A stretch of 64,000 nt of DNA from Pandoraea captiosa (GCF_902459775.1 NZ_CABPSQ010000002.1:744001-808000); one strand, 5' to 3'. Counted from the stretch's first letter, positions 26,574-36,998 are shown. Translations and numbers: made by a program. The notes: a model not told the origin generated them from the sequence alone.

Positions 26574-28504
26574 TACGGAGCGACGTTGTAACGCTTCATG
26601 GTCGAGCGCAGCGTGTCGTCGTCGCTGTCGAGCTTGAGGGCTTCGCGCCATGTCTTGCGCGCTTCGTCCTGCTGGCCCGACTCCCACAGCACTTCACCGA
26701 GGTGCGCGCCGATTTCCGCCTGTGCCTGAATGCCGTAGGCGCGACGCAGCAGTTCCAGCGCCTGCTGTTTGTCGCCGAGGCGATATTTCACCCAGGCGAG
26801 GCTGTCCATGATGTACGGATCTTCCGGCGAGAGCGACGACGCCTTTTGCAGCAGCTTGAGCGCTTCGGGAAGACGCGTGTTGCGCTCGGTCAGCGAGTAG
26901 CCGAGCGCGTTGTAGGCCTGCGCATTCTCCGGCTGCGAGGTCATGATGCGACGCATCGCCTTTTCCATGACGTCGTAGTGCTTGTTCAGTTCGGCGACCA
27001 TGCCGTACTGATAAAGCAGGTCCATGTCGTCCGGATGATTTTTGACCTCGACGGCGAGCAGCTTCTCGGCCTCGTCGTACCGCTTGGATTTGACCAGCAG
27101 ATCCGACTCCGCACGCTTGAGCGCCAGTTGCTCGCGCGGCTCACTTGCCTTGATGCCGTGAAGCAGTGCGCGGCCTTCGTCGAGTTTGCCCTGATCGGCA
27201 AGCAGCTGCGCCCGCCCGATCTGCGCCGGCAGATAGGCGTTGCTGTCTTCACGAATCTTCGAGAGCCACTTGTCGGCAGCCGGATAGTCCTTGCGATCCT
27301 GCGCGATCTGCGCGAGGTAGACGTAAGCCTGAGCGCCGTCGGTGTTTTGCTGCTCGGCTTCGGATGCGTACTTCTGCAAGTACTGTTCGGCTTGCTGCGG
27401 ATGGTTGGCGTGCAGGTTCAGCAGCGCCAGCGCCATGAGCGTCGACAGTTCATGCGGGTAGCGCTTCTCGAGCGTTTCGAACTGCTTTTGCGCGGCGTCG
27501 AGCTGGTTGTCGGCGAGCAGCAGCTTGGCATAGGCGAAGCGGGCTTCCTTGGCGTCCGGATTCCGGTCGAGGAACGTCTTCAGGCTGGCGATTGCGCTGG
27601 TGCGCTCGCCCGGCCCCATCTGTCCGTAAAGCAACGCGGCGGCTTCGTAGTCGGGTTTGAGCTTGAGTGCGGTCTCGAGCGACGCGCGTGCGCCGGCGGT
27701 GTCACCTGCGTCGAGTTGCGAGCGCGCGATGGCCAGTTGCGCCTCGGGGCGCTGCATGTCGTTCGCCAGCATGCGCTTGAGCGAATCGATGCCGGTGGCG
27801 CGTTCCGGGCTGCGGGCGATCATCTGCTGCAATTCGAGGATGGCCTGACCACGGCGCGCTTCCGGTACCTTATTCAGTTCCTCGACGAGCAGCGGTTCGG
27901 CTTCTGCCAGATGACCTGTGCCGACTTCGAGGCTGGCAAGCAATTGCGAGGCCGGACGCCACGACGGATCGAGCTGATGCCACAGCTTGGCCGCGACGAG
28001 CGCATCGCCGAGTTGCCGCGCGCCGAGCGCGATCTCGACGGAGCGACGGGCCATGCGCGGGTCTTTGGTGCGGTTGGCCAGGGCAATGTACGTGTTGAAG
28101 GCGGGGGCGAGGTCGCCTTTCTGGAGGCTCAGTTCCGCGGCCAGCACCTCGAAGACGATCTCGCTGGTCAGCGCCACGTTCGGCAGCTTTTCGCCGGGGA
28201 CGTTCGCGTTCGGTGCAACGTCTTCGCTGTCCACATCTGCGCCCGCTGCCTTTGCGGCCCCCGGGGCTGTCGGTACTGCCGCCGGCGCGCTTGCGGGGGC
28301 GCCGGGCGCCTTTTGCGCCGTCTGGGCGAAGGCGCTCGACGACGGCATGAATGCCATGATGGCGCTCGCGCAGCTCACGCCAAGCGCCGTTGCGCCGGCC
28401 CACGCCCCGCGAGCCAGTGCGCCGCGCAGGCGCAAAACCACAGGTGCCACGATTGCCGCGCTCGGGTCGGCGGCGGGGATGGACTGGAATCGGGTGTTCG
28501 GCAT
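26573..28504 (-). CDS. TPR-repeat protein encoded upstream of lolB
   Basis: A 643-residue protein with an N-terminal hydrophobic export segment (about residues 38-61, ending SSSAFAQTAQK), an Ala/Pro-rich linker (about 62-105), and a long array of tetratricopeptide-like helical pairs to the C-terminus, for example AQAYNALGYSLTERNTRLPE and PYIMDSLAWVKYRLGDKQQA near residues 525-575. TPR arrays mediate protein contacts. Position directly before lolB and ispE, with a one-base stop/start overlap, is conserved in related bacteria and suggests an envelope role, but no reaction can be assigned. Divergent from mutM. Confidence 0.88.
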   Translation of the reverse strand: MPNTRFQSIPAADPSAAIVAPVVLRLRGALARGAWAGATALGVSCASAIMAFMPSSSAFAQTAQKAPGAPASAPAAVPTAPGAAKAAGADVDSEDVAPNANVPGEKLPNVALTSEIVFEVLAAELSLQKGDLAPAFNTYIALANRTKDPRMARRSVEIALGARQLGDALVAAKLWHQLDPSWRPASQLLASLEVGTGHLAEAEPLLVEELNKVPEARRGQAILELQQMIARSPERATGIDSLKRMLANDMQRPEAQLAIARSQLDAGDTAGARASLETALKLKPDYEAAALLYGQMGPGERTSAIASLKTFLDRNPDAKEARFAYAKLLLADNQLDAAQKQFETLEKRYPHELSTLMALALLNLHANHPQQAEQYLQKYASEAEQQNTDGAQAYVYLAQIAQDRKDYPAADKWLSKIREDSNAYLPAQIGRAQLLADQGKLDEGRALLHGIKASEPREQLALKRAESDLLVKSKRYDEAEKLLAVEVKNHPDDMDLLYQYGMVAELNKHYDVMEKAMRRIMTSQPENAQAYNALGYSLTERNTRLPEALKLLQKASSLSPEDPYIMDSLAWVKYRLGDKQQALELLRRAYGIQAQAEIGAHLGEVLWESGQQDEARKTWREALKLDSDDDTLRSTMKRYNVAP

Positions 28505-28583
28505 AGGGATCCACGGCAGGTTTCGAGCGATTGTAGCGCGCCCGATACAATAGAGTCTAAATCCTCAGCAAACGTTCGCAGGC

Positions 28584-29414
28584 ATGCCTGAACTCCCCGA
28601 AGTCGAAGTGACCCGCCGCGGTATTGCGCCGCACGTGGCGGGCACGCGTATCGCGCGTATCGATGTGCGCAACGGCGCATTGCGCTGGCCGGTGCCCGAC
28701 GGGCTCGACACGCTGCTGCGCGGCGAAACGCTCATCGGTGTGACCCGTCGTGGAAAGTATTTGCTGCTCGAATACGCGCCGGGCTGGCTGCTCGTGCATC
28801 TGGGCATGACCGGGACGTTGCGTGTCATGCCGGAACCGCAGTCGTTGCCGGCTGCCGGCGTGCACGATCACATCGATCTGGTGTTCGAGCGGTGCGCGCT
28901 GCGTTATCGCGATCCGCGCCGCTTCGGCGCCGTGCTGTTCCACGCGCGCTCGGCGGGCGACGTGCTGGCTCACCCGCTGCTCGCGAGCCTTGGCGTCGAG
29001 CCGCTCACGGACGACTTCGACGGCGCATGGTTGTATGCCGGCACGCGCGGTCGAACCGTGTCCATCAAACAGGCGCTGCTGGCCGGCACGATCGTCGTCG
29101 GGGTCGGCAATATCTACGCATCGGAGAGTCTGTTTCGCGCCGGCATCCACCCGCGCATGGCGGCGGGCAAGCTCTCACGAGCGCGGGCCGAGAAGCTGGC
29201 CCAGGCCGTGAAGGTCGTGCTCGCAGCCGCCATCGAGAAGGGCGGCAGCACATTGCGCGACTTCGTCGGCAGCGACGGTCAGAGCGGCTATTTCCAGCAG
29301 GAGTATTTCGTCTACGATCGAGCCGGCCAGCCATGTCGCGTGTGCGGCACGCCGATTCGGCAGATCGTGCAGGGACAGCGATCGACCTTCTTCTGCCCGC
29401 ATTGTCAGAAATAA
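28584..29414 (+). CDS. mutM: Formamidopyrimidine-DNA glycosylase (Fpg)
   Basis: Removes 8-oxoguanine and formamidopyrimidines from DNA and cuts the abasic site. The 276-residue protein begins with the catalytic [12 protein letters not shown] (N-terminal Pro nucleophile after Met removal, with Glu), has the conserved Lys in [25 protein letters not shown], and a C-terminal zinc finger C-x2-C-x16-C-x2-C (CRVCGTP...FFCPHC). It is followed after 83 bases by mutY, so the two halves of the GO repair system sit together. Confidence 0.97.
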   Translation: MPELPEVEVTRRGIAPHVAGTRIARIDVRNGALRWPVPDGLDTLLRGETLIGVTRRGKYLLLEYAPGWLLVHLGMTGTLRVMPEPQSLPAAGVHDHIDLVFERCALRYRDPRRFGAVLFHARSAGDVLAHPLLASLGVEPLTDDFDGAWLYAGTRGRTVSIKQALLAGTIVVGVGNIYASESLFRAGIHPRMAAGKLSRARAEKLAQAVKVVLAAAIEKGGSTLRDFVGSDGQSGYFQQEYFVYDRAGQPCRVCGTPIRQIVQGQRSTFFCPHCQK

Positions 29415-29497
29415 CGCGTGCGTTCATCCGGGATGGCGCCGACGTCATACGCCCTCACATCCGATCGAACGCCGCACATGTTGCCCCCGAAACCCAA

Positions 29498-30685
29498 ATG
29501 AAAGCATCCTCCAGCGACACCCCGGTCGGTAAGTCCGCCGATACATTGGCCGGTACCCTGGCCGATACGTTCGCCGAGCGTCTGATCGCATGGCAGGCCG
29601 AACACGGCCGCCACGATCTGCCTTGGCAAAACACGCGCGACGCCTATCGCATCTGGCTCTCGGAGATCATGCTCCAGCAGACGCAGGTGGCCACCGTCAT
29701 TCCTTACTACGGGCGCTTTCTCGAGCGCTTTCCCGATGTCGCCGCGCTCGCAAGTGCGCCGCAGGACGACGTCATGGCGCTATGGAGCGGCCTGGGCTAC
29801 TACTCGCGCGCGCGCAACCTGCACCGGTGCGCGCAGGTCGTCGTCGCCGAGCATGGCGGACGCTTCCCCGCCGACCCCGAGACCCTGGCAACATTGCCCG
29901 GCATCGGCCGTTCGACGGCGGCGGCGATTGCTGCCTTTGCCTACGACGCGCATGCCGCCATTCTCGACGGCAACGTCAAGCGGGTGCTCGCGCGCGTGTT
30001 CGGCATCGAAGGGTTTCCCGGCACACCGAAGATCGAGCGCGAAATGTGGGCATTGGCCGAATCGCTGCTGCCGCCGCGCGATTTACCGGCGTACACGCAA
30101 GGGATGATGGATCTGGGCGCGACGCTATGCGGGCGCGGCGCACCGCGTTGCGGCGAGTGCCCGTTCGACAACGATTGCGTGGCCCATGCAACGGGGCGAG
30201 AGCGAACGTTGCCGACGTCCAAGCCGAAGAAGGCGCAGCCGGAGCGCTATGTCGACGTGCTGGTGATTCGCGCGGGGGACCGGGTGCTGTTCGAGCGGCG
30301 GCCGGACAGCGGCATCTGGGGCGGCCTGTGGAGCCTGCCCGAACTGACGCCGCCGACCGACACGCGCGATGCCGACGACGCCTCGCTGCGAGCGCGTCTG
30401 ACGGGGCATGCAACGGCGCTGGGCGCGAGACTCGGCCCGGTGCAATCGCTCGTACCGTTGCAGGGGCTGACGCACGTCTTCACGCACTTCAAGCTGCACT
30501 TGCGACCGTGGCTGGTGACGTTGTCGGTCAACGGCGAATCAATCGCATCGGCGGGCGACGCGAATCGTGCATGGCTGGATGGGGCGGGGGTCGTGGCGGC
30601 GGGCTTGCCGTCACCGATCCGCAAGATTGCCGACGCGCTGTCGCTTCGTGCGTCGGATCAGGGGCAACTGTCGTTATCGAACTGA
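29498..30685 (+). CDS. mutY: Adenine DNA glycosylase
   Basis: Excises adenine mispaired with 8-oxoguanine. The 395-residue protein has the catalytic Glu in WLSEIMLQQTQVATVIPYY, the helix-hairpin-helix LPGIGRSTAAAIAAFAYD, the catalytic Asp in AILDGNVKRVLARVFG, a 4Fe-4S cluster motif C-x6-C-x2-C-x5-C (CGRGAPRCGECPFDNDC), and a C-terminal Nudix-like 8-oxoG recognition domain (RPDSGIWGGLWSLPEL). ATG 29498 gives the family start region DTFAERLIAWQAEHGRHDLPW after a short Ser/Thr-rich lead. Partner of the upstream mutM. Confidence 0.96.
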   Translation: MKASSSDTPVGKSADTLAGTLADTFAERLIAWQAEHGRHDLPWQNTRDAYRIWLSEIMLQQTQVATVIPYYGRFLERFPDVAALASAPQDDVMALWSGLGYYSRARNLHRCAQVVVAEHGGRFPADPETLATLPGIGRSTAAAIAAFAYDAHAAILDGNVKRVLARVFGIEGFPGTPKIEREMWALAESLLPPRDLPAYTQGMMDLGATLCGRGAPRCGECPFDNDCVAHATGRERTLPTSKPKKAQPERYVDVLVIRAGDRVLFERRPDSGIWGGLWSLPELTPPTDTRDADDASLRARLTGHATALGARLGPVQSLVPLQGLTHVFTHFKLHLRPWLVTLSVNGESIASAGDANRAWLDGAGVVAAGLPSPIRKIADALSLRASDQGQLSLSN

Positions 30686-30772
30686 CATTGTCGAACTGAG
30701 GTTATCGATCTGATGTCGCCGCCGGGAGGGCAGGCCGCTCGTGCTGCCTGCCTGCACCTACTGCCGGGGGGC

Positions 30773-31645
30773 TTACTTCGTCTCGGCGGGCGCGAGCTCG
30801 CGGTGGCGCACCAGTACGGCGGCTTCGTGACGAAAACGGGCGCCCAGCGTCTCGGAGATGAAGACGGAGCGGTGCTGGCCGCCTGTGCATCCGATGGCGA
30901 CCGTCAGATAACTGCGGTTGTCGCGCATGTAGCTCGGTAGCCACTTCTGCAAGTAGGCGCCGATGTCGTTGATCATCTCCTCGACTTCCGGAATCGCCGA
31001 CAGGAAATCGATCACCGGCTGATCGCGTCCCGTTAGCGGACGCAGCTGAACGTCGTAATACGGATTGGGCAGCGAACGAACGTCGAACACCAGATCGGCG
31101 TCGAGCGGCACGCCGTGCTTGAAGCCGAACGACTCGAACATCAGCGTGAGACCGGTCTGATCGTGCTGAACGAACTCGCGAATCCATCGACGCAGCGCAC
31201 TCGCGCGCAAATTGCTGGTGTCGATCTGGTGGCCGAGTTCGGTCACGCTGCTCAACATCTCGCGTTCTTTTTCGATGGCTTCGACAAGCGATCCGGTCGG
31301 GGAGACCACGTCGTCGCTCGTCACGGACAGCGGATGACGGCGGCGCGTCTCGGAGAAACGTTGCACCAGCGTTTGCGTGGTGGCGTTCAGGAACAGCACG
31401 CGAACGTCATGGCCGAAACGGCGCAGACCGCCGATGATGGGCGGCAATTCGGCGAGCGAACCCCCACTGCGCGCGTCGATGGCGACTGCGAGGCGGGTGT
31501 AGTTCTGGGTGCCGAGGTAGACGGCGAGTTCAGGCAAAAAGCGCGACGGCAGATTGTCGACGCAGTAGTAACCCGCATCCTCGAGGACGTTCAGAGCGAG
31601 CGACTTGCCCGATCCGGAGACGCCGGTAATCAGTACGATCTTCAT
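30773..31645 (-). CDS. rapZ: RNase adapter protein RapZ (P-loop, YvcJ family)
   Basis: A 290-residue nucleotide-binding protein that in E. coli binds the small RNA GlmZ and delivers it to RNase E, tuning glucosamine-6-phosphate synthase. It shows Walker A GVSGSGKS (residues 8-15), the Walker-B-like region [23 protein letters not shown], and the C-terminal family block [15 protein letters not shown]. In betaproteobacteria the RNA partner is less certain, so RNA regulation here is inference from family. It belongs to the hprK/ptsN neighbourhood as usual but is separated from hprK by a psiF-type gene and a terminator. Confidence 0.95.
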   Translation of the reverse strand: MKIVLITGVSGSGKSLALNVLEDAGYYCVDNLPSRFLPELAVYLGTQNYTRLAVAIDARSGGSLAELPPIIGGLRRFGHDVRVLFLNATTQTLVQRFSETRRRHPLSVTSDDVVSPTGSLVEAIEKEREMLSSVTELGHQIDTSNLRASALRRWIREFVQHDQTGLTLMFESFGFKHGVPLDADLVFDVRSLPNPYYDVQLRPLTGRDQPVIDFLSAIPEVEEMINDIGAYLQKWLPSYMRDNRSYLTVAIGCTGGQHRSVFISETLGARFRHEAAVLVRHRELAPAETK

Positions 31646-31788
31646 GACATTTCCCGAATACAGCCATCATGGTAAGCGATTGTGTCGTACGGGTGTCGAA
31701 AGGGAAGAAACGAGAATGTTCCGCTCGTTTTCTCTGCGTTTGCGAGAACTCACGCGCCTCAAGCGGACAATGAAACGAACAATCAAAC

Positions 31789-31815
31789 GAAAACGGCGCC
31801 CGCAAGGGGCGCCGT
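31789..31815 (-). terminator. Terminator after the psiF-type gene
   Basis: On the minus strand, stem ACGGCGCCC/GGGCGCCGT (31815-31807 with 31801-31793), five-base loop, then TTTTCGTTT. It lies 25 bases after the stop and isolates this gene from rapZ, whose own promoter must lie in the following ~140 bases. Confidence 0.8.
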
Positions 31816-31839
31816 CTGGCGGATGCCGGGAGCGTTACC

Positions 31840-32169
31840 TCAGGCAGCCGGCTGGTTCGACAGACATTGCTTCATGAACGCCTTGCGGTCGTCGCCCTTC
31901 TTGCCGGACGCTTGCGTGTTGCAGGTCTTCATCTTTTCCTGCTGCGTTTGCTTGGCTGCCGGGGCGCCGCCCGCCGACAGACACTGCTTCATGAAGGCTT
32001 TGCGATCGTCACCGGTCTTGCCCGAGGCTTGCGCGTTGCAAGCCTTCATCTTGTCTTGCTGGGCGTTGGTCGCCTTGGGGGCGGATGCCGGTGCGGCGGC
32101 CGTCTGGGCGAACACGGGCGATGCGAGCAGCGGGGATACCAGAAGCAATGCAGCGAGTGCTTTTTTCAT
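31840..32169 (-). CDS. psiF: PsiF-repeat protein (two repeats), exported
   Basis: A 109-residue protein with a signal peptide (about residues 1-21, ending SPVFAQT) and two nearly identical PsiF repeats at residues 40-65 and 79-104. Each has the pattern KM-K-C-N-QASGK-GDDRKAFMKQCLS, so each has two cysteines 22 residues apart that could form a disulfide in the periplasm. psiF was named in E. coli as a phosphate-starvation-inducible gene; its function is unknown. No convincing Pho box is seen upstream; a sigma-70-like promoter is present. It sits between hprK and rapZ on the same strand, an unusual interruption of that cluster. Confidence 0.9.
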   Translation of the reverse strand: MKKALAALLLVSPLLASPVFAQTAAAPASAPKATNAQQDKMKACNAQASGKTGDDRKAFMKQCLSAGGAPAAKQTQQEKMKTCNTQASGKKGDDRKAFMKQCLSNQPAA

Positions 32170-32222
32170 GATCGTCTCTCCATAAGGTCGTCACGCACGG
32201 GCACGGGGTGGACCGCGTTGCG

Positions 32223-32251
32223 ATTACAACATGATAGAAAACGCGCCGCAA
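32223..32251 (-). promoter_or_regulatory. Putative promoter of the psiF-type gene
   Basis: Minus strand: -35 TTGCGG (32251-32246), 17-base spacer, -10 TGTAAT (32228-32223, 5 of 6 to consensus). The start would fall near 32215, about 45 bases before the ATG. TATGGAGAGACGATC before the ATG supplies a GGAGAG ribosome site. Confidence 0.45.
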
Positions 32252-32348
32252 TCGCACGGCGTTGACAGAAAAACGCAAAAGTTGCGGTATACCCGGAGGT
32301 TTGGGACTCGCCGGGCGCCCCGGCGAGATCGGAAGCGCCGTTGCGCGC

Positions 32349-33314
32349 TCAGAGCAGTTTGCCCTGCATGCCGTCCGGGTCCTGCATGGCCTGGCGCTGG
32401 CGCTCCATGAAATCCTTGAGCGTATCGATGCCGCGCAGTTGCAGGATCGTGTTTCGAACGGCCGCTTCGACGAGCACGGCGAGGTTTCGTCCGGCCGCCA
32501 CTTGCAGAATCACCTTGTTGATGGGCAGGCCCAGCACGTCCACCGTCTGCGCTTCGAGCGGCAGTCGTTGGAATTCCCCATCGGGGCGACGCACCAGTTG
32601 CACGATGAGCTTGAGCTTCATCTTCCGGCGCACGGCCGTCTCGCCGAAAATCGTCTTGATGTCGAGCAACCCCAGGCCGCGGACTTCCAGCAGATTTTGC
32701 AGCAGCGGCGGGCAGCGGCCTTCCACGAAATCCGGCCCGAGACGCACGAAATCGACGGCATCGTCGGCGACCAGCCCGTGTCCGCGGCTGATCAGTTCAA
32801 GGCCGAGTTCGCTCTTGCCGAGACCCGAATCGCCGGTCAGCAGCACGCCCATGCCCAGAATGTCGATGAAAACGCCGTGCATCGTGCACCGCGGCGCGAA
32901 CACGCGGGAGATATACAGACGCAGGCTGTCGATGACCGATGCCGTCGACATCGGCGTGGTGAACAGCGGGGTGGACGAGCGGGTACAGCGCAAAACGAGG
33001 TCGGGCGGTGCTTCGAGGCCATCCGCCACCACGAGGAACGGCGGTTCCAGCGCGATGACTTCCCCCATGTGACGTTTGCGGTTTTCGTCGGTGAGACGCT
33101 GGTAATAGCGCAGTTCCGCCTCGCCGAGCACCTGGATACGGTTCGGGTGGATCAGGTTCAGGTGACCCACGAGGTCAGCGCTGGAGGTCGCGGTAGCGAC
33201 GCTCTCGGGCGTAAAGCCGCGCTCCCAACCTTCATGGCCCGTGAGCCACGACAGACGCAGCGTCGCGGCGTTGTCGTCGAATATGCTTTGCGCGTTGATG
33301 CCGGTCAGTTCCAC
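32349..33314 (-). CDS. hprK: HPr kinase/phosphorylase
   Basis: Phosphorylates or dephosphorylates a serine in HPr-type PTS proteins. The 321-residue protein shows the P-loop [15 protein letters not shown] (about residues 158-172), the catalytic-His region [26 protein letters not shown], and the family C-terminal signature [17 protein letters not shown]-type block. The start is GTG 33314 with GAGG seven bases upstream; no ATG fits. In proteobacteria HprK usually sits with ptsN and rapZ as here and links the nitrogen PTS to carbon/envelope control. It follows ptsN on the same strand after about 108 bases. Confidence 0.95.
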   Translation of the reverse strand: MELTGINAQSIFDDNAATLRLSWLTGHEGWERGFTPESVATATSSADLVGHLNLIHPNRIQVLGEAELRYYQRLTDENRKRHMGEVIALEPPFLVVADGLEAPPDLVLRCTRSSTPLFTTPMSTASVIDSLRLYISRVFAPRCTMHGVFIDILGMGVLLTGDSGLGKSELGLELISRGHGLVADDAVDFVRLGPDFVEGRCPPLLQNLLEVRGLGLLDIKTIFGETAVRRKMKLKLIVQLVRRPDGEFQRLPLEAQTVDVLGLPINKVILQVAAGRNLAVLVEAAVRNTILQLRGIDTLKDFMERQRQAMQDPDGMQGKLL

Positions 33315-33422
33315 CGCGTCGCCTCGTTCGGTTGGGTATGGGAGCTACTGGATTCGTCTGGGTTCGCGGTGGTTCGTGACGGATGGCGGTCCCCTTGGGG
33401 TCGCCCGGGCCGCCCGGGCCGA

Positions 33423-33878
33423 TCAGGGCTGCCAGTTCGCGAGCGCGGTATGGATCTCGGCGGCGCTGGGCGCGTTGATCAATGTCTCGCGCATCGTGCG
33501 GTCGGAGAGCAACTGCGCAATTTCGGACAGGATCTCGAGATGTTGCTGGGTCGCCTGTTCGGGCACCAGTAGGAAAAACAGCAGGGAGACCGGCTGGCCG
33601 TCGGGCGCTTCGAAGGGAATCGCGTCTTCGAGGCGAATGAACGCAGCCATCGGGTGTTTCAGGCCCTTGATACGCCCGTGCGGAATCGCCACCCCTTCGC
33701 CGAGTCCGGTCGAACCCAGGCGCTCGCGGGCGAACAGGTTGTCGGTGACCGTAGCGCGGGAGAGCGCGGCATTGTTCTCGAAGAGAAGGCCGGCTTGCTC
33801 GAAGACGCGCTTCTTGCTGGTGACGGACAGTCCAAGCAGGATGTTGGACTCAGGTAAGAGTTTGAATAAACGGTTCAT
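33423..33878 (-). CDS. ptsN: PTS IIA-like nitrogen-regulatory protein (EIIA-Ntr)
   Basis: Phosphoacceptor of the nitrogen PTS, which signals to potassium transport and other targets rather than moving sugars. The 151-residue protein has the IIA-fructose/Ntr fold, with the active histidine in GVAIPHGRIKGLKHP (His about 69) and VSLLFFLLVPEQATQQHLEIL. ATG 33878 (MNRLFKLLPESNILLGL) is the family start; the frame extends upstream without homology. Upstream are hpf and rpoN (all minus strand) with a hairpin between hpf and ptsN, suggesting ptsN-hprK is a separate unit or receives partial read-through. Confidence 0.95.
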   Translation of the reverse strand: MNRLFKLLPESNILLGLSVTSKKRVFEQAGLLFENNAALSRATVTDNLFARERLGSTGLGEGVAIPHGRIKGLKHPMAAFIRLEDAIPFEAPDGQPVSLLFFLLVPEQATQQHLEILSEIAQLLSDRTMRETLINAPSAAEIHTALANWQP

Positions 33879-33987
33879 CTTGTAATGCGGGCGAACGCTT
33901 AGTCGCCCTCCAACCCCCGATTGACCTCGCATTATAGACCACCCGCCGCCGTGCTCGCGGCGAGTCACGGAACTGGGCCGAACCATA

Positions 33988-34011
33988 CAAAAGGGGCCGT
34001 TCAACGGCCCC
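33988..34011 (-). terminator. Hairpin terminator after hpf
   Basis: Minus strand: GGGGCCG (34011-34005), five-base loop, CGGCCCC (33999-33993), then TTTTGT. It lies about 104 bases after the hpf stop and 110 before ptsN. Confidence 0.75.
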
Positions 34012-34114
34012 GCGGTGGGTGATGCCAGACTTACGAAAGACGGATAAACGCTCGGGTGGTTCCTTACGGCTTTTCGTCAGTGTCAGTCGTTGCGACTACC
34101 ACGCCGGAACAGCC

Positions 34115-34471
34115 TTATTGCAGCGGTTCCGCCTCGGGAGGAGGCTGGTGGTGCTTGATGGCCTCGCGACCGTGATCCTGAACCTTGTCCTTGTATTGCA
34201 TTACCTTGCGGTCGAGCATGTCGATCAGCTTGTCGATGGCGGCATACATATTTTCGTCACACTTCTCGACGAAAATCTCCTTGCCCTTGAGATTGACCGT
34301 GACGCTCGCGTTCTGGCGTCCCGCCTTCTCCTTGGACTTGTCGACAGAAAGGATCACCTCGACGCTGATGACCTGATCGAAATGGCGCAACACGCGTTCG
34401 AGCTTGTTGACGACATATTCTTTCAGTGATGCGGTGACTTCGAGATGATGTCCACTGATCTGAAGATTCAT
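34115..34471 (-). CDS. hpf: Ribosome hibernation promoting factor (short form)
   Basis: Binds the 30S subunit in slow growth and promotes inactive 70S dimers (100S). The 118-residue protein has the HPF/YfiA fold: [20 protein letters not shown], then [20 protein letters not shown] and [20 protein letters not shown]. It lacks the C-terminal dimerisation domain of long HPF and ends in a charged/Pro-rich tail ([12 protein letters not shown]). ATG 34471 is the family start, with GGAGAGC upstream. Directly downstream of rpoN, the classical location of this gene (formerly called the rpoN modulation protein). Confidence 0.96.
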   Translation of the reverse strand: MNLQISGHHLEVTASLKEYVVNKLERVLRHFDQVISVEVILSVDKSKEKAGRQNASVTVNLKGKEIFVEKCDENMYAAIDKLIDMLDRKVMQYKDKVQDHGREAIKHHQPPPEAEPLQ

Positions 34472-34612
34472 AGCTGCTCTCCTTGCTGAAATGCCGAAGT
34501 GCAGGCCGCGTCGACGTTGACGCTGGCAGGCAGGAGCGCGAGCCATTGACGTGACGCAATGTCGCACTGCGGCGTGATGCCCCAGCGGCCAACATGGCGC
34601 ACCAGGACTGTC

Positions 34613-36100
34613 CTACAAAGATTTGCGCAAGTTCACTGCGGGGATTCGCATGGCCTCGCGGTACTTCGCGACCGTTCGCCGCGCCACCACAAAACCTTGC
34701 TCTGCCAGCAGTTCCGCGATACGGCTGTCGGAAAGGGGGCTCTGCGGGTCTTCTGCTCCTATGAGTTGCTTGATGAGTGCGCGGATAGCGGTCGATGACG
34801 CAGCGCCTCCGGCTTCCGTTGCCACGTGTGATCCGAAGAAGTACTTGAGCTCGAAGGTTCCAAATGGAGTGAGCATGTACTTACTCGTTGTCACGCGTGA
34901 AATCGTGGATTCATGTAAACCCAGCGTATCAGCAATCTCGCGTAAAACCAAGGGCCGCATGCCGATTTCGCCATGCGTGAAGAAGTTCTTTTGACGCTCG
35001 ACAATCGCCTGCGCGACCCGCAGGATCGTGTCGAAGCGCTGCTGAATGTTCTTGATCAGCCAGCGGGCTTCCTGCAGCTGCTGTTGGAGGTTGCCGGTGC
35101 CCGGATCGTTCCGGTTGTTTCGGAGGATGCGCGCATACATTTCATTGATGCGCAGGCGCGGCATGACTTCCGGATTGAGTTCGGCCGTCCAGCCGCTCCC
35201 TTGCTTGCGTACGAGCACGTCGGGCACGACATAGTCGGCCTGCGGCGAGCCGTAGGCGGCGCCCGGAAACGGGTCGAGGGAGCGGATCAGCTGATGTGCG
35301 GCGCGCAGGGCGTCTTCGCTCACCCCCAGCAGGCGGCGCAGACGCGTGTAATCGCGCGCGGCGAGCAATTCCAGGTGGTCGGTGACGATACGCAGCGACA
35401 ACGTGCGTACATTGCTGGCCGGCAGACGCTGCAATTGCAGACGAAGGCATTCGGCCGGGCTGCGCGCACCCACGCCTGCGGGGTCGAAGCTTTGCAGCAG
35501 CGCGAGCGCCGCGTTGATCTCTTCGGTCTCCAGCGCCAGTTCTTCAGGCATTTCCGCCTGAATCTCGTCGAGCAGGGAGCCCAGGTAGCCGTCTTCGTCG
35601 AGCGATTCGATCAGGAATTCCACCAGCGCACGATCGCGCGGGCCGGCTTTGGTCAGGCGTAACTGCGCCAGCAGGTGTTCACGCAGGTTGGGGTGATCGA
35701 CATGCAACTGCGGGCGCGCGTTGTCGTCATCGTCCGACGCACTGCCCGAGCGGGCGAAATCGTTCAGGCTCCAGTCGCTGCCGTTGTCCTGGGCGTTATC
35801 GTCGAAGCGGGCTTCGCCGTCGAGCTCGCGGGCCTCGTCGCGGCCGTTGGCCGACTCGGCGCTATCGTTCGAACTGCTGGACGACGTGCTCCGTTCGTTG
35901 CGCAGCGACCCGTCGGTGCCGACCCGAACCGAGCCTGCGAGCCAATCGTCCTCGCGTTCGAGCATCGGGTTCTGGGTGAGGGCGTGTTCGACTTCCTGTT
36001 GGAGTTCGAGCGTAGACAGTTGCAGCAACCGGATCGATTGCTGCAACTGCGGCGTGAGGGTCAGGTGCTGCGAGGTGCGGAGTTGAAGAGTCGGTTTCAT
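34613..36100 (-). CDS. rpoN: RNA polymerase sigma-54 factor
   Basis: Directs transcription from -24/-12 promoters with AAA+ activators. The 495-residue protein has region I rich in Leu/Gln ([40 protein letters not shown]), a long acidic region II (about residues 50-130, with [20 protein letters not shown]), the core-binding domain, the [23 protein letters not shown], and the RpoN box [10 protein letters not shown] near the C-terminus. ATG 36100 fits the family start; an ATG 18 bases earlier (36118) is possible. Flanked by lptB upstream and hpf downstream, as in most proteobacteria. Confidence 0.97.
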   Translation of the reverse strand: MKPTLQLRTSQHLTLTPQLQQSIRLLQLSTLELQQEVEHALTQNPMLEREDDWLAGSVRVGTDGSLRNERSTSSSSSNDSAESANGRDEARELDGEARFDDNAQDNGSDWSLNDFARSGSASDDDDNARPQLHVDHPNLREHLLAQLRLTKAGPRDRALVEFLIESLDEDGYLGSLLDEIQAEMPEELALETEEINAALALLQSFDPAGVGARSPAECLRLQLQRLPASNVRTLSLRIVTDHLELLAARDYTRLRRLLGVSEDALRAAHQLIRSLDPFPGAAYGSPQADYVVPDVLVRKQGSGWTAELNPEVMPRLRINEMYARILRNNRNDPGTGNLQQQLQEARWLIKNIQQRFDTILRVAQAIVERQKNFFTHGEIGMRPLVLREIADTLGLHESTISRVTTSKYMLTPFGTFELKYFFGSHVATEAGGAASSTAIRALIKQLIGAEDPQSPLSDSRIAELLAEQGFVVARRTVAKYREAMRIPAVNLRKSL

Positions 36101-36194
36101 AGCGTGTCTCGCCTTCATTGTAGAGGCTTTGTCACGCCAACGGAACCGGCCCTGCCTCCTATCGGTGGCAGGGTTTACATGCGTAAAATTTGCT

Positions 36195-36998
36195 TTACAT
36201 CCGGAAATTTTCGCCCAGATATACGCGCCGGACGCTTTCGTCGGCGACGATCTGGTCAGGCGTGCCGGCGGCGAGCACCGAGCCTTCGCTGATGATGTAG
36301 GCGTGATCGCAGATGCCGAGCGTCTCGCGCACGTTGTGGTCGGTAATCAGGACACCGATGCCACGGTCCTTCAGGAAGCGCACGATCCGCTGGATTTCCA
36401 GCACGGCGATCGGGTCCACGCCTGCGAAAGGTTCGTCGAGCAAAATAAAACGCGGTTGCGTGGCGAGCGCGCGGGCGATTTCCACCCGGCGCCGTTCGCC
36501 CCCGGAGAGCGACATCGCCGGGTTTTCACGCAGGTGGCTCACCTGAAGCTCGTCGAGCAGCGATTCGATGCGGCGCTCGATTTCCTCGCGCTTGAGCGGT
36601 TTGCCCTGCGCGTCGAGCTGCAATTCGAGCACGGCGCGAATGTTGTCCTCGACCGTGAGCTTGCGAAACACCGACGCTTCCTGCGGCAGATACGAGACCC
36701 CCATGCGGGCGCGCTCGTGAATCGGCAATTCGCTGATCAGGTTGCCGTCGAGCTGGATTTCGCCGTCGTCGGCGGGCACCAGCCCCACGATCATGTAGAA
36801 CGACGTTGTCTTGCCGGCGCCGTTCGGCCCGAGCAGCCCGACGACCTCGCCGCTTTTCACATCGAGCGAGACATCCTTGACGACGGTACGAGCGCCGTAC
36901 TGCTTCTTCAGCGAGCGAACCACCAGCGCACTCGGCTTGCCCGAATGGATGGCGCCGGGGTTCAGGGTCGAGGTGTTGCTGTTGGCAGAATTACTCAC
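36195..36998 (-). CDS. lptB: LPS export ABC transporter ATP-binding protein LptB
   Basis: ATPase that powers LPS extraction from the inner membrane with LptFG. The 267-residue protein shows Walker [38 protein letters not shown] with the Q-loop, signature [15 protein letters not shown], Walker [17 protein letters not shown] and the H-loop [10 protein letters not shown]. The start is GTG 36998 (reading [12 protein letters not shown]); it overlaps the lptA stop by eight bases. The N-terminal ~22 residues are Ser/Asn-rich and longer than in E. coli LptB. Confidence 0.96.
   Translation of the reverse strand: MSNSANSNTSTLNPGAIHSGKPSALVVRSLKKQYGARTVVKDVSLDVKSGEVVGLLGPNGAGKTTSFYMIVGLVPADDGEIQLDGNLISELPIHERARMGVSYLPQEASVFRKLTVEDNIRAVLELQLDAQGKPLKREEIERRIESLLDELQVSHLRENPAMSLSGGERRRVEIARALATQPRFILLDEPFAGVDPIAVLEIQRIVRFLKDRGIGVLITDHNVRETLGICDHAYIISEGSVLAAGTPDQIVADESVRRVYLGENFRM

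Noticed and set aside
32240-32275. Possible Pho box upstream of the psiF-type gene (CTGTCAA-N4-GTGCGAT)
   Set aside because: Second half matches poorly and the spacing to any -10 is wrong (14 rather than 10 bases).
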